Positions 1 to 13,033 of a stretch of DNA of 64,000 nucleotides are shown piece after piece. The first letter of the stretch is position 1. The number at the start of each line of letters is the position of its first letter. The translations under genes were made by a program, and so were the position numbers. Where the stretch lies: positions 12,483,118 to 12,547,117 of the forward strand of contig NC_062977.1 of assembly GCF_023078275.1 (NCBI RefSeq), in the 5' to 3' direction. A model generated the notes under the pieces. It searched no databases and was not told the DNA's origin. It saw nothing but the letters and a program-made list of their open reading frames with translations. This DNA is from Leguminivora glycinivorella. Its lineage: Eukaryota > Arthropoda > Insecta > Lepidoptera > Tortricidae.

Positions 1-344
1 TATAGCGTTCGACATGTTTCGGCTCACCTTTCTCATTGGAAAATATTTTTAAATATGTATGAGTCTCACCGGAGTTTTATAGTTAAAATTAGAACAATAC
101 TCTAAAAATATGTTACCATTGGACACCTTCTAACTAGATACGGATATTTGTCTACAGGTCGGGCTTGTAAGTACTGGGAGGTGAATTTTTAATTTCGACT
201 GATCGTTTTCGTGTATTTTGTTCAATAATGTCTCCACTACTTCCACTCCACTACTATACATGCTTAGTATACTTGTATTGTATGTAGAAATAATTAAATT
301 GAAAACGAGTTAAGTACCTACACATGGTATTTCTTCCCGCACTA

Positions 345-1185
345 AGTAGTTCGCAAAGTAGTACATTACTTGTCAGGTCGAAAGTTCAACTGAAAAACTT
401 CGTACGATATACGTGCGAAGAGGGTTTAAATCATGAAATAAAACTATGAAAACGGATTAAATCGCGTATAATGAATTTAAAATATCGACGTTTCGAACTA
501 ATGGTCATGACTGAGGAAAAATTAAAATGTGCAAAAGCTACATCCGAACCATGACGTACTATAGATTTCTAAGGCAGGTTCACACACTATTAATAAAGCG
601 TTATACAATATTCAAAAAATTTACCATTATTATGTTAAAAAATAATTAACCAATTAATCTACACAAAATTGACAAAGAACAAACTGCAAATGTCCAACAC
701 CATACAACACAAATGCCTCACAGCCTTCGTCGTGCTTGTTCCATTATCAGATGTACTACTGGATCCCAAGCCGGTGGTAAAGTAAAGCCATCCTCTCTAT
801 TAAAGTTTGGTCCATTATCAGATGTAGATGTAGATTTTTTGAATATTGTATAACTAGCTTTATTAATAGTGTGTGAACCTGCCTTAGAAATCTATATTAT
901 TTGTGGTCATGGTTCGTTAATATTTCTTGTATGTGGGTAGCTTTTGCACATTTTAATTTTTCCTCAGTCACTCGTTGACCACGAACGCTGTAAAGAGTTC
1001 GAAACGTCGGGATGTATTTTAAATTCATTATACGCGATTTAATCCGTTTCCATAGTTTTATTTCATGAGTAACTATCGCGGTAACCGAAGACAATATTAG
1101 GGTTTAAATCGTCACTAGTTCGTAACTAGTGTCCCTTCCCTCCCTTCGGTCGTGTTTTAATTTATCACCACTCGTTTCAAATTTT
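345..1185. repeat. Older repeat interrupted by the foldback element
   Basis: The sequence around 345-430 (ACTGAAAAACTTCGTACGAT) and 1101-1180 (CCCTTCGGTCGTGTTTTAAT) together resemble the repeats at 50758-50984 and 51172-51344. The copy is split by the foldback element at 431-1070. Confidence 0.6.
431..1070. mobile_element. Foldback element with long inverted arms
   Basis: Arms at about 431-622 and 835-1068 are imperfect reverse complements over roughly 190 bp. The ends read CATGAAATAAAACTATG and CATAGTTTTATTTCATG, and both arms carry the same words (CGCGTATAATGAATTT, AGGCAGGTTCACACACTATT). The centre is unique. The word GGGTTTAAATC is present on both sides (about 423-433 and 1101-1112), suggesting insertion into an older repeat. 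It has no coding capacity, so it is non-autonomous. Small ORFs here are shadows. Confidence 0.75.
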
Positions 1186-1222
1186 ATATATATTCTTGTC
1201 AAGTTATTAAATTTGCATTTTT

Positions 1223-2180
1223 AGGGTTCCGTACCAAAAAGGTACAAAAGGAACCCTTATGCCGACTCTGTCCGTCTGCCCGTCTGTCACATTTCTAAAT
1301 ATCTCGAGAACTACTTATGCTATCGACTTCAAATTTGGAATAGTTATGAACATTTTTAACCTCTACAAAATTAAAGGATTATTTTATTTATTTATTAATA
1401 TTAACTATACAAAATGGCCAAAGGGTGGCAAATTGTAAATGTCAAGTAACTAGGTCAAGTGGGGTATCGTTAGAAAGAGCTCAAATTGTACATATCAAAA
1501 CTATTTTTATATTTTTTTTGTTGTGGAAAAAAAAGAATTATGAAGGAAAATGTAAAAAAAAAATACCGTTCCCCCCCTTATCTCCGAAGTTTACCAACAT
1601 AAATTTACTAAATTTTCACCAAACATTGCTATTATAATGAATATTTCAGGAAAAATAAAATTGTACACGTATCTTGAGTTTTTTTATTTATTTATAAAAA
1701 ACCTTTCAGATTTACATTTTCAGTTTCAACACCCTTGCGGGTGTTTATTGTACCTGTATTTTTTACCAAAATAACAATAAAATTACTTGCTTTCAAATAG
1801 AGGCAAAATGGTTGAAATCGGTTCACGCAATAATCAATTATTCCATAAAAAATGGCAAAAACATCTTCCATACTAGTCCGTCTGTCCGTCTGTCCGTCTG
1901 TCCGTCTGTCACAGCCGATTTACTCGGAAACTATAAGTACTAATTTGCCGATAGATGTCGTAACTGTACGTTGAACGCTCATTTCCTACATCGCGTTTTT
2001 CCTGATATAATGAGGTCAGTTCAGGAGCGTCCTTGCGACATGTCGTAAGTCGTAAACTATTGAAGTCGAATAGTCTTGATTTTATTTGTACGTTGTCTAA
2101 CAATAAAATTGCATATTTTGAAAGTTTGTACGGAACCCTCGGTGAGCGAGTCCGACTCGCACTTGACCGGTTTTTTTTTT
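1223..2180 (+). mobile_element. Lepidopteran interspersed element with terminal hairpin and GTCC/GTCT microsatellite
   Basis: It starts AGGGTTCCGTACC, which folds with AAGGAACCCT just downstream, followed by a run of GTCC/GTCT words. It ends CGGAACCCTCGGTGAGCGAG, then CTTGACCGGTTTTTT. Related copies are at 15857-16664, 49361-50722 and 62183-62721. A second GTCTGTCC run near 1877-1910 suggests a composite or internally duplicated copy. Such microsatellite-carrying non-autonomous elements are widespread in moths. I do not assign a superfamily. Confidence 0.7.
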
Positions 2181-4866
2181 ATTGGCTGTTATTTGTAATT
2201 CAAAATGAACACCATTATTTTTATTAATATACGTTACATCTATTATTGACGAATACTTATTCTATTCTAATTTTAACAAGGGTGGCACTCCACAACACAT
2301 ATCATTAATTTATTATGTTAGAAGCAATAAGAATAACGACGTAATGTTTAAAAATGCAACTGACGTAGAAATATTTCACAATCTCAGAACTATGAAGTAA
2401 GGAATGAGATAAAGCTTGCGATGTGCAAGTTCAGTGATCCTTCCCTTCCCGTGGAGTCGGCAAGAAGCTGCTCGTCCGCCGAACCTGTTTTCGTCCCAAT
2501 ATCTGCAACCTACCCAAAGCGGACATGTCGCATGAACGAGAAATTACTGTTTATCGTACATTTGAGAGTATCGTTGCATGTAAGTCATCGGCGTTACATA
2601 ACAATTAGCTCGCTGCGGTGCGGCGCCGCTGCGCCCGCGCGGGGTCATTGGCAACGCGGCCGCGAGCTGCCACTTAGGTTCAAGGGTACCTTGGACTGGT
2701 CTACATGAAATTACATTCGGACCGCACATTACAACATTTTACCGTTCCACATTACCGCCCAAGTGTTTTTGATTGAGCCTGTATTCTTAAAATTGTATTT
2801 CTCAGTGTGGCAGTAGATGACGCCCTGGATTTTTATTGGAAATATAAAAAATAGTAATCAAAGTATACGACCGCGTCAGTTCTTGGATCGAGTAGTTGAG
2901 CATGCAAAAAGCTCGGTTTCTTGCTCGCGCGCTCGACGCCATGTGAGCCCTGCGTCCGGGCGCTTTGTCATTAGCGTGGTCTCACGTCTAGTGCATTTGC
3001 TAATTCGTCATCACTTGTTGGGCGCAACTCTCACTAATCGATTGCCGTTCATGATTCAGTCAGTGTAATGGATACTCAACTTCATATTAACTAATTGCTT
3101 CAATCTCGTGTTACCTATGAAAAATAATACTTAGAAAATATATAGGTACCAAAAAACCCAAGAAATCTTTGGCTTGAAAGAGCTAATCTTTACCTCCAAA
3201 CTATGGCTTGCACTATTGTTATATTTTGCCTACTCTCTCTGCAGGGTTGATGTCTTAACATTACTTAAAACTTAACATTACTTAAAATACTCAGAATGTT
3301 AGTGGTTTAATTATTGCCGGGCTGTTGTCTACCAACTAACATGGATCCAATCATTTATTTATAAGGCTTGCTAATTCGGTATATTAAATATAAGAAGACA
3401 ATACACATCCAAATTTAAGTTATCTCCAATGATACAAGTCAAGTACTTAGGCACGATTCCAATTTTCCAATTTTCAACAGTTGGGTGGTATTGAAGCTAT
3501 CGATTTCACGCATGGAATGCTTTAGTACAGAACACATAGTATTAGAAAAGTATATTAGATTTAGAAGAGTTACCGCTACGTATGCCATAAAATTTCAAAT
3601 TACAGAAAACGGTAACATTATGCAAATCAAAAAGCTCTTCGTAGGACCAAGTCTAACGTTTACAATCACTTCGCTTCAATTAAAAGTCATAAAAATAAAA
3701 AAGCGAGGTGTTGAGTCTACATACATCTACATTCGTTAACTTTTATTGATAGCATCCTCTAACTGAACAAAGTTGCACATATCATGAGATCGATATCATG
3801 CCATTTATAATTGTATAATAAATCAATAATAAATCAATATTATAGGACATTCTTACATAGATTGACTGAGTCCCACGGTAAGCTCAAGAAGGCTTGTGTG
3901 CTTGTGTATAATGTATATGTTTATATTATTTTTCAATTACCTACTCTTGTATAATATTTGCTTGCTCTGGTTTATCTCTATTAGTTCCGAGACCATTTAC
4001 AGCAACAAGCACTCCACATTTTCAGCGTTGGCGAAGAATTGAGTTTTCCAAGACGAAAAACATTGTTGCTTATCATCCGTCCTGCTACACACAGACGAGC
4101 GAGTAATTACTGCACGGATGGCGCACGCGCACGCGCACGACTATGACGCATTGTCTACAGTTTACAGGCGTCCGTCGCTGCTCGGCTGCTTGAGGCTCCT
4201 TCAGCTCTGCCTATAAATAATAGACGTCGACCACGAAAAGCAATCTCGCCGGATGGCAGTTAAGAACCCTCAGCTTATTTTATAACGAAGCTCATTAATG
4301 AACAACCAGCCAGAGCTCGGAAAAATGCGTCGAGCGCCTGCGCAGTAGAGCCTGTTTTCTGTTACCGCAACCGTCACCGCGGCGCAAGGCAATATACTGC
4401 GTATAATTATTACTTAATGGTATAATCGATTGTACCTCAAACTTAAGTATTTAATGGCGTATTTGCTACTTCAACGTATACATACCGTTAAAAACGTTAT
4501 AGGCAATGCTAGGTTACAAACGTCACCAGTAAAGTGCCTGTAAGTACATTAGTACATACTCGTAAAGCGTAAAATGATTAAGCGAGTAAACGAAGCGAGT
4601 GAATGGCGGTTAAATACTTACTCATGTTACATTAATACCTACTTACGGCTGATGATTATTTGTAAAGAGTGCTTATCTAACCAACCCTAACTGACACACC
4701 TACGAATAAATAAAAAGTGCGAATACACGTGGAATTCTTCAGTTGCCTGCTCTGACTACTCCTACTCATACGATTTCAATAATACGTAATACACCATTGT
4801 GTGAGGGATTTTTCAGTACTTTTTTTTGCTAAATGTCGAAGTTTCAACAACAGCTATAGGAATCAG
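2181..4866. other. Intergenic sequence without a recognised gene
   Basis: AT-rich sequence with GC-richer patches near 2590-2680 and 4080-4400. The second contains TATAAATA at 4212-4219. No ORF shows a known domain or splice structure. The GC-rich patches could be promoters or enhancers, but nothing downstream supports a gene. Confidence 0.5.
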
Positions 4867-5019
4867 GGTGCGTAGCCGAATGGCACAAACGCTCACGAAA
4901 CGAAACTCTCGTAGATATCTCTCTATCGCTCGTGCGTATTAGCGCGACAGAGCCAGACTACCTTTCGCGGCGTTTCGTTTTCGTTTCGCTTCGCGGAAAT
5001 GCCATTCGGCTACGGCACC
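4867..5019. mobile_element. MITE, GTGCGTAGCCGAATG family
   Basis: About 153 bp with terminal inverted repeats GGTGCGTAGCCGAATGGCA and its complement TGCCATTCGGCTACGGCACC. Most of the element is an imperfect palindrome. Other copies are at 6971-7112 and, truncated, at 20423-20480. Confidence 0.8.
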
Positions 5020-5592
5020 AGTTCTTAAGACTCCCAATATTTCAGAAGTAAGTAATTCGGACCATATATCCTTTTTGTATTGAGTAAATATCACTTTAGC
5101 TTAATAAATACATAGGTGTACACAATAGGTAATTTCACTAAAAGCAAGTATTTATTTCAAAGCAAGTTCTTCAATAACTTATACCTATTTAGTTTTGAAA
5201 ACACTGACCACCAGTCCATCATCCTCAATTTCTAGCATAGTGCTGCCTTATTTCTTAGCGTCGGCACACGGGGTTCTGGAGCCTGCGCACTGTACCGAGG
5301 CCAAGAATGTTTAGCAGCTAACATGCTCCAACACAGACCCGCCTGTCAACCCATGTTCGCAAAATTAGTGGAACGAACCTCTCTGTCGTCTAACAAGGGA
5401 CTGCCAGTTCCAATTCGGCAGTTCGGGCTCGCCCCTTCGATACCGCGCAATCGAAGACGGATCTGTGGCTACAGACACTTTCATCCACAAAAATAGGTAC
5501 CTACATTGCTGGACAATACCACATCCCAATTGGATTGGCCATATGTGTGTATCTCTGTGTCAGTGCGAAGTGTTGGGAGAGGGTGCGCCAAA

Positions 5593-6254
5593 GTTCATAT
5601 AAAATTGTTATATAGATTATTGGTAGTCCGAAAATGTTTCTCATACAATTTTACATTATAACGATCATTATTTATAACAATTTTATGTTAATAACTATCG
5701 TAACTTCGAATGACTTATGTTCATAATGTCATTCATCATAAATACGTTTTATACTAATGTTTATGTTTATATACTTATTGATCATAACGATTGCGAATAA
5801 TATAATTTATCGTTATATTATTGTTAACAGAACAGACATCACATGTGACAGTCCAGTTAGGTGCGACGACGAGCGTAGCGAGGAGGAGCGTGTTAGGTTG
5901 ACCGTGAGCGAACAAGAAACGAATTTTTAATGTAAATTGTATATGTCACTGTAAAAGCTTCAAGCGCGCTTCCATAAATGGCACAAGTTTTTCATAGAAC
6001 TTCCCCAAAACTTTTTAAGTAAATAATTTTGAATGATGAATGATTTTCTTAAACACAAAATTATGAATGTTATTAAATATTTGTATAGAATTTATGATTA
6101 AAAATTTTCGACTAAATGATTATTATGAACAGTGATAGTAGTACTATTGATAATAATGAAACAAAATTATGATAAGTAAAATTATGAGAAATGATCATTC
6201 GGAGCACAAATCGGTATAACCAATAATTTTATAACAAATAATTTTATATGAGCC
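5593..6254. mobile_element. AT-rich non-autonomous DNA transposon
   Basis: The ends are inverted repeats of about 30-35 bp: TCATATAAAATTGTTATA at 5594 onward and TAACAAATAATTTTATATGA up to 6250. The body is very AT-rich with a short GC-richer core (GCGACGACGAGCGTAGCGAG). No transposase is present. Confidence 0.65.
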
Positions 6255-6517
6255 AATATGGACCCGTTGGGAGAATTCCTCATCACGCAAGTGACGACCT
6301 TACGACCAATATTTCGCTCAGCGGATCAACATTGCTATCCAGCGGGGCAATGCGCCACTCTGGGCACTCTGTCTTCTCCAAGAAACCATTATAACTATTA
6401 TGTACATGGAAAATAACAGAAGTAAATAACCAAATAAGCTATACTGGGTAAAGACATGCCACTCACCTTGTAATGCTTAAGTATGTTCAATGTGATATTG
6501 ATTGTTTATTTGAATAT

Positions 6518-6704
6518 AAGGTACAGCGGGGCAAATCTCGACTGGGGGACAAATATAACTGGTCCATTTTTTCCATGTTTTACAATGTTTGATAGAGTGT
6601 CCACCGGTTATATATGGTAGGCTTGTTCATACATCATAGTGTAATAATGGAAAAATGGATTAGTTACAATTGCCCCCCAGTCGAGATTTGCCCCGCTGTA
6701 CCTT
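6518..6704. mobile_element. MITE, AAGGTACAGCGGGGCAAAT family
   Basis: 187 bp with near-perfect inverted ends (AAGGTACAGCGGGGCAAATC and the complement ending CCCCGCTGTACCTT) that extend over CTCGACTGGGGG. Other copies are at 34544-34730 and 52848-53030. Confidence 0.85.
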
Positions 6705-6732
6705 AACATTATGTAAAAATTTAGTTCGACTA

Positions 6733-6872
6733 AGGGCCAGTTGCATCAACCATATTTGACAGACACATCATCCTCAGTATCGTCACGCAGCAGACGTCTA
6801 TGGAACTTCCCATACAATAAAATTTAACGAACGCTTTAACGGTGACAGACGGTTTGGTGCAACCGACCCTAA
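6733..6872. mobile_element. MITE, AGGGCCAGTTGCATCAACC family
   Basis: About 140 bp, with ends AGGGCCAGTTGCATCAACC and GGTTTGGTGCAACCGACCCT. The internal block CAGACGTCTATGGAACTTCC is shared with the copies at 18247-18375, 28655-28897 (interrupted) and, in reverse and truncated, 34909-34970. Confidence 0.8.
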
Positions 6873-6970
6873 ACTGATTTAAAAAAAAAGACATGTAACT
6901 ATTGTTATCAATAAATTTTTCATTTTCAGGTACTTATGGACATTCTCGAATTTTTGCAGATAAGGACAGT

Positions 6971-7112
6971 GTGCGTAGCCGAATGCACAAACGCTCACGA
7001 TAATATATGTTGCGTATCTATCTATCTCTATCGCTCTCGCCTTTTGGCGCGACAGAGCTAGACTGCATTTTTGTCGGCGTCTGGCGTCGACGATTGCCAT
7101 TCAGCTACGCCG
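6971..7112. mobile_element. MITE, GTGCGTAGCCGAATG family, second copy
   Basis: The same ends and internal words as 4867-5019 (GTGCGTAGCCGAATGCACA at the left, TCAGCTACGC at the right), with more divergence. Confidence 0.75.
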
Positions 7113-9425
7113 GTAGATCCTTTGCAGAAGCAAAATAGACGATTTTAATGTTAATCTTTATAACCTGATAAATATTTTTAAATTTTAGGTGTGACATTGT
7201 ATCTAGAAGACATTGGCATAATTGAATTGCAAGTGAAAGGCATAAAAAAATTATTTGTTTATGAACCGACGGATAATTGTCAAGTTGAATGCGCGACAGC
7301 ACAGTGCCCCTGCCCGGGCGTTGATGTCTAACGTAGCGCGCACACATGGCGCACACGATCACTTTACTGACCTCATCAATTAATCTTATCGGCTTCAGAA
7401 ATACATTGACCAAACTCATATAAATGCACATTATACTGAACGCATTTACATGTATTATATGTAGAAACTAACACGGTATAGCCCATAACGGCAATTTGTT
7501 TGTAATGAGGATATCAATATGCAAATGGTATATTAATTTATTAAATACACCCAGGACCATCATTACTATTTAAAGATAATATCAAGATCTCATTTGCCTA
7601 AACTGACAATTCAATCGTTTCTCATTTCGATGGTAATCTTTAAATACAGTTTATGTACGTTATCTGCCTGTTAAATTTATGATTGCATCACACAAAGCGG
7701 GAGCATCCTGGCAGGGCAGAGTGCGCTGATAAATCGAAGCATGTCGTCATATGGTCGAGTCGTGTCCGCGAAGGCCTTCCACGCGCTCTTCACAAAAACC
7801 ACCGAAATGCCTGCCGGATGAGCTAACCCGCCCTGTCCTCGACTCATTGATTACCTTGTAAAAAATTCAATCATCGGTTAGATTTACAATAATTCCGTCG
7901 GAACCACCAAACGCGAACATTCCTATTCCGCGTACCTAAGTATATTTTCCGCCGTGGTCGCCGCGGAATGACGGCGGCGTTTAAAACACCGCTTCAAATT
8001 AAAATATTCCTTTACGGGCAGTGAACTGCAAAGTTTATAGGTGCATTAAAGTGTTGCAAATGGCTACTTTGTAATTGTTCAATTACTAAAAATGTAGTTG
8101 TAGGTAGGTACTGCAGATTATATGACGTGCGGAATTTCACGTTCCCGAAGCTCTAACAAACATGGTGGCCGCTAACAAAAGCCCTTTATTGCCTTTTTAT
8201 GTGTCTTCTTACAGCGTGAAACATCTCGTAATCAGTGTAACGTAAGGATACCCTAATGACTATAGGTCCACATAGAGAGTACGATAATTCGAGTATTTAT
8301 ATCTATGTATATACAAAGTATCTATTTTGACTAGTGTGGTCCAATTTGAGGCAAAATAAAACACTGCGTTGTAGATATAGGTAGGTACCTATAGCTGCAA
8401 TGTGGTTATAATAATTAATAAAACATCGCAATGATATTGAGTTAAGATTGGAAATAGGCAATTTTTCCGCGGTCAATATTTTACATACATAAATATGTAA
8501 TACTAAAATAAATAATTAAGGAGTTTTAAATGCAATTGTCACGAAAACAACAGTGTCTGGTGGCCTATTCATTGTTTGCACGAATTGCACGATCCTGGTT
8601 CATCACTTTATCTTAGAACGGGTTGTTTTAAGATAAAGTGATGTCGACGCTTTGAACAGTCTTAGTTGTATAATCACTTTTAATATTTCAACTCCGCGAC
8701 TTTTTGTTCGCATACGAATGACTAAAGAATTTCACACGAACAACTTAGTAAGGTCTGGCACCTCCGCTATTATCTCTTGTGCACGGCGCGGGCCAAAGAA
8801 ACGGCGGGATGATTCACAAATATGTGTTTGTATTATAATTGCGGGATGATTGTGCTTTACCGAGCTAATAAAAAAGAAACCGGATACGCATAATACGAGA
8901 TATAAGCTGATGTCAACACTATGACGTAGTCGCCGGGATGATGTTAGCTCATAAACGTTTATGTTTATCTACAGTAATCTTCACGTATTGGCCTACTAAT
9001 ACAGCCCATTGAAGTTAATAGGACACGTAATAATTAGATATTTTTGCATAATGTAGGTAGTAAAATTTACTATGGACTGACGGCATGTAGGTACCTACTG
9101 TTAAGTGTAAAGTATCATCGTAAAGGTCATGTCAGGATGAGTATTTATTAACTTACCGGAAACTGTGACCGACCGAAACTGTTTTCAGGCCGAAACATAA
9201 ACCGAAACCGAAAGTTCGGAAATGGCTCTACCCCCTAAATAATACCCTAACCCTTAAATAATAATGATTAATAACTATTATTTAGGTAGTTTATAATAAT
9301 CATTTATGAATACAAATGAATAGTGCATAATTCTTAATTAAGTATAAAAATGTGATTTTGGATAGGACTTATGTGCGAAATGTGATTTGATATTTGCCAC
9401 TCGCTTTTCGGTGAAGGAAAACATC
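7113..9425. other. Mostly unique intergenic sequence
   Basis: No recognised repeat except a hairpin at 8602-8642. A GC-richer block at about 7690-8000 contains CCGCCGTGGTCGCCGCGG. No coding evidence was found, and the short ORFs have no domain or splice context. Function is unknown. Confidence 0.4.
8602..8642. repeat. Perfect 14-bp inverted repeat
   Basis: ATCACTTTATCTTA at 8602-8615 and its exact complement at 8629-8642, with a 13-nt loop. It could be the remains of a MITE or a stable RNA hairpin. Confidence 0.7.
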
Positions 9426-9429
9426 TAAT

Positions 9430-9592
9430 TCCAATAAGGCCTAGTTACCCTTCGGGTTGGAAGGTCAGATGGCAGTCGTTTCGTAAAACTAGTGCCTACG
9501 CCAAACCCTTGGGTTTAGTTTACAAAGCGGTAGCGTAACGCTCCCATGAGCCGCGGCAAATGCCAGGATAACGCAAGGAGGATGATGATGGG
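9430..9592 (+). mobile_element. Non-LTR retroelement 3' tail
   Basis: The sequence ends CAAATGCCAGGATAACGCAA, then GGAGGATGATGATG, a 3' end commonly seen in lepidopteran LINE/SINE families, preceded by the usual GC-richer body (ACCCTTCGGGTTGGAAGG). Only the tail is present. The family is assigned by general resemblance. Confidence 0.55.
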
Positions 9593-9717
9593 CTATACAT
9601 CATTACCTATGGAAAATGTACGTACTGTCTTACATGTGCTCACTCCGAGCCTCGAAGTCCTAACTTCTCGAAAGGAAGTGTCCAGTTATAACAAAAACCT
9701 TGTGCAGGATTAGCCTC

Positions 9718-9859
9718 CTGTACAGCAAGCATGGTCGCGCAATAAATGATATAACATTAGTGCGCAAGGGACAGCCAGATGTTTTATCATTTAACCCCTG
9801 GAGCGCCTACAGGACGCTCCACGGGTTAAGTATCGCGCGACCATACTTGCCTGCCTGGT
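9718..9859. mobile_element. Palindromic MITE, CAAGCATGGTCGCGC family
   Basis: The ends are GCAAGCATGGTCGCGC and GCGCGACCATACTTGCCTGC. A further inverted pair lies inside (AACCCCTGGAGCG with CGCTCCACGGGTT). Relatives are at 12346-12470 and 46015-46119. Confidence 0.75.
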
Positions 9860-10179
9860 GCCGAAATGGGGTTCGTGAGATAGTCTACCACTGGATTGAA
9901 GGATCGGGCTCAGTGCAGATCCCTGATATCTGCCCACGTTGCACTAGAACACATTAAAATTTTGACCGTTTTACGTACCTACCTTTTATAGCTATACATA
10001 TACATATTCGATTTTGGTTGGTTAATCAAAATGCTACCAGACTCCGTTCTTTTCCGGAACTAATGAATCCCGAATGTTATCATTAGGGAACTACACGAAT
10101 ATTTTTACAAGATTTGATATATTGACAGTCTGAATGATTTATTTAAGAAATTCATATGTTAACTTTAAGTACATAATAT

Positions 10180-10930
10180 TATCTTAAAACTAAACTAAAT
10201 AAATCTAAAATTATACTAAAATTAAAATTAAACTAAATAAATCTAAAATAAAACAAAATCTAAAAACGGTCCCTGTGGCATAGTACCGAAGATGCTGGCA
10301 GCATTTCCTCGCTGGATTGTCAAGCTAATACGCTGAGCGAGGAAGCTGCCAGCTCTTCGGTCTCCGGTGGCGTCTCTTAGTCTCTTCGATAAGTCCTTGA
10401 AGAGACTCAGAGCGCCAGGGCCCCACGGACCAAGGGTCTCGACGCCGAATGGAATAATAACCTTCATTTTCTCGGCCGCCTCTGCTGCTGCCGCTGCCTT
10501 CACGGAGGTTCAGTGAAGATGAGACGAGGCCAGTATACCAACGCAAGTTGCGTCGCAAACCAGCACCCGTCCCATACTCCACGGAACCAACGACATCTCA
10601 TCCGGTCTCTTACCGTCCGTCCTTGGTATGCCGGTCGGCTCTAAAAGGGCCGGCACATTAACTGACACAGAGACCGGCGGATCCCATGCTGCCTTCAATG
10701 ACGTGGTGCCCTAGTCGTTCATGGCCACAGGGGCAGCGATGGGGGGCGCAGACCGGGACCCGGAATCCGGAGAGTATCGGGGGTTAAAAATGTGCCGCAA
10801 TTTAGGAAAGGGTGTGCATGGAGCCAGTACCCTGCTTCCTGCTGCTAGGAGTCTGGCTCGTCCCTCAGTGTCGGATTGGTCTAGGAGGGAACTAACGGTC
10901 AATTTACATATAATATTGTCCCAGCTCCTT
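10180..10930 (-). pseudogene. Non-LTR retrotransposon pol 3' fragment
   Basis: Minus-strand reading gives LEPTGIPRTDGKRPDEMSLV with PWSMGRVLVCDATC, then after a frameshift VIIPFGVETLGPWGPGALSL and GSFLAQRISLTIQRGNAAS. These motifs belong to the C-terminal part of the reverse-transcriptase ORF of a widespread animal non-LTR family. The ORF ends at 10243 and an AT-rich 3' tail follows to about 10180. It is truncated at the 5' end and frameshifted. A second fragment of the same family is at 35945-36240. Confidence 0.75.
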
Positions 10931-11900
10931 TGAGAATTTGGATGTTCGGGAAAATTTTGACCGGCGCAGCCTCACAGTTTGTTCATAGGATTTTTCCTAT
11001 GAGACTGGACGAGCTATGAGGTGACGACAAAAAAGCTGGTAATGTCACACTGGAAATTTTGCGGATCCCTAACCCACCATACCGGATGGGAAGGGATCCC
11101 TGGGTCCAAGACTGCTCGCTGAGTTTTTATATTTGGGACGGATTCTAGGTTAATTTTAATTGAAATGTCTATTTTTGTGAGAGAAGATTTTTATTTTTCC
11201 AAAGGGTTAGTAAAGCACATAAGTTAATTTCGGGACGAATAGGCAAAACTTTATAACAGTTAACGCGTAGTGAGGGCTAATATAAGTACAGTGGAACAAA
11301 TGATGAGTGTTCTTCGTATTTGGAAACGCAATTTTGAACATAATGAGGAAAATTTTCTTCGAAGATGCCCTCCATATCCATATTCGGCCCATATCTCCAT
11401 GCAAATACATATTCAATGACCTACCTACGGTTTGACATCCTATAGAACCGTTAAAACACCTACAGACGCAATGTTATATTTCCTCTCAATTAAACCGTTA
11501 AAAATGAAAGAGCCGTTAAATAATCAAGCTTACGTGGTAATTAAGCCCAAATTGTGTGCACTTCGTTTTATGTGCATACATTTGTGTAGCCTCATCTACA
11601 GCAATAATAATAATGCTTAGGTAGTATCAAGTCTTTAATAATTATTATAATGTCTTTTTAATTAAATCTTGCGTATTTCTTCTGAGTTAAGCCAAGAGTT
11701 AGTAAAAACTCCTCTATGTATAAATTATATAAATATTAAACCTTATAGAATGATGGGGTTTCTTTTCCGATAAATTACAGATTTTACGAACCCAACTTTT
11801 GCAACTACTGTCCCTTAAACCAACGCCAAAACGAGAAGGGGTGATAGAACATCTCATTAGCTTACATTAAGCGAATTGACCACCTATAATTTTGTTTTCA

Positions 11901-12333
11901 TTTTCACCACACTAACTGGTAAAGGCTCTTTTTGCTCTTCGAAAACAGATAGCAAACTTGCATTTTATCCACAAGAGTGCAAAGTAATTTCATACAAATT
12001 TTAACTTGATATCTTATGCTGGCTGGTAGACTTTACCTGTAAGGATGATTTTAAATCATAAGTAAATATTGAATTTTATGGATTTCATGTACTTAGTTTG
12101 ATGTTTTATAGTCAGTATTTTGATCGTGATGGTGTGGTCAAAAATGTTGTGTTTCATTCGGTGGCAAAGTTTGTTTAACGTTCGTACCTTGAAAGCCTCG
12201 CAACGCTCAAGATTCCACTTATTGAACCACTCACTACGCTCGCGGTTCAATATTGGAACCTCGCTTGCTCGGGTATCAATTTTAGCACTGCGGTTAAACA
12301 ACAACTTTGCCCCCTTGTAAAACAAATAACAAT
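11901..12333 (+). mobile_element. ~430-bp repeat ending TTTGCCCCCTTGTAAAACAAATAAC
   Basis: It starts near TTTTCACCACACTAACTGGT, contains AAAACAGATAGCAAA and GTTTAACGTTCGTACCTTG, and ends with the GCCCCCTTGTAAAACAAATA word. The right half is a palindrome around the Ser/Arg-coding-like segment GAACCACTCACTACGCTCGC, which is why short ORFs appear on both strands. Copies are at 43378-43810 and, on the minus strand, 59758-60181. A related subfamily is at 19139-19570 and 44343-44770. Confidence 0.75.
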
Positions 12334-12345
12334 TTTCACAGATGC

Positions 12346-12470
12346 ACGGGTAGCATGGTCGCGCGATAGACGATAAAATATCAGGCCGTCCCTATCGCAC
12401 TATTAGTAAGTGCGATAGGGACGGCCAGATGTTTTATCATTTATCGCGCGACCATAATTGCCTGCCTGGA
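12346..12470. mobile_element. Palindromic MITE, second copy
   Basis: Nearly perfect palindrome: CATGGTCGCGCGATAGACGA at the left, GGACGGCCAGATGTTTTATC and GCGCGACCATAATTGCCTGC at the right, with a short centre near CACTATTAGTAAGTG. It lies directly beside the 11901-12333 repeat. Confidence 0.8.
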
Positions 12471-13033
12471 TCTGTCAATTTTGACGGCTCCGGTTTGAAC
12501 TTTTTTAAATACCTAAAAGTATAGATATGAAAACCAGTTTCCCTATCACAGGGCTGTCTAATTTTCGAAACACGATCCCCGTAATGTACCGGCTACCGGG
12601 TAATTAATGTGTTTACACTGTAGTTATTAGCCGCAATCGGACCTGATATTGTTGTCGTCGCTCACCGAGCCTTCGCCTGAAGCATTAGTCAGACCAGGCT
12701 AACTCTACACGCCTGCAAGGGTTTCATTGCGTTGCACATGCACACCTTGCCGGCCTTAGAGTTATGACAGGCGTCTAGGCTTACAAGTTACAATACAAGA
12801 CACCCAGACGGACTACTTAGTGGGCATAATGTTAGCCACGTGTACTTATAAAGTTAGACGAACCCTTTAATAGTAAGGTTTTACTCGATGCCGCGCCATT
12901 GTTAGAAGGCGTATTTAAAAATACTTACACGTAATTTTCAATTACTTTTGGGTCGCTTTTATTAATTCTATTATTCAATTAACGCTTACTCGTTTTACAA
13001 GCTAGTTTTTTGGTCCTTCATTACAGTGTACGA
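12471..13033. other. Unique intergenic sequence
   Basis: No repeat or gene recognised. The segment at about 12580-12830 is closer to 50% GC than its surroundings. Confidence 0.4.
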
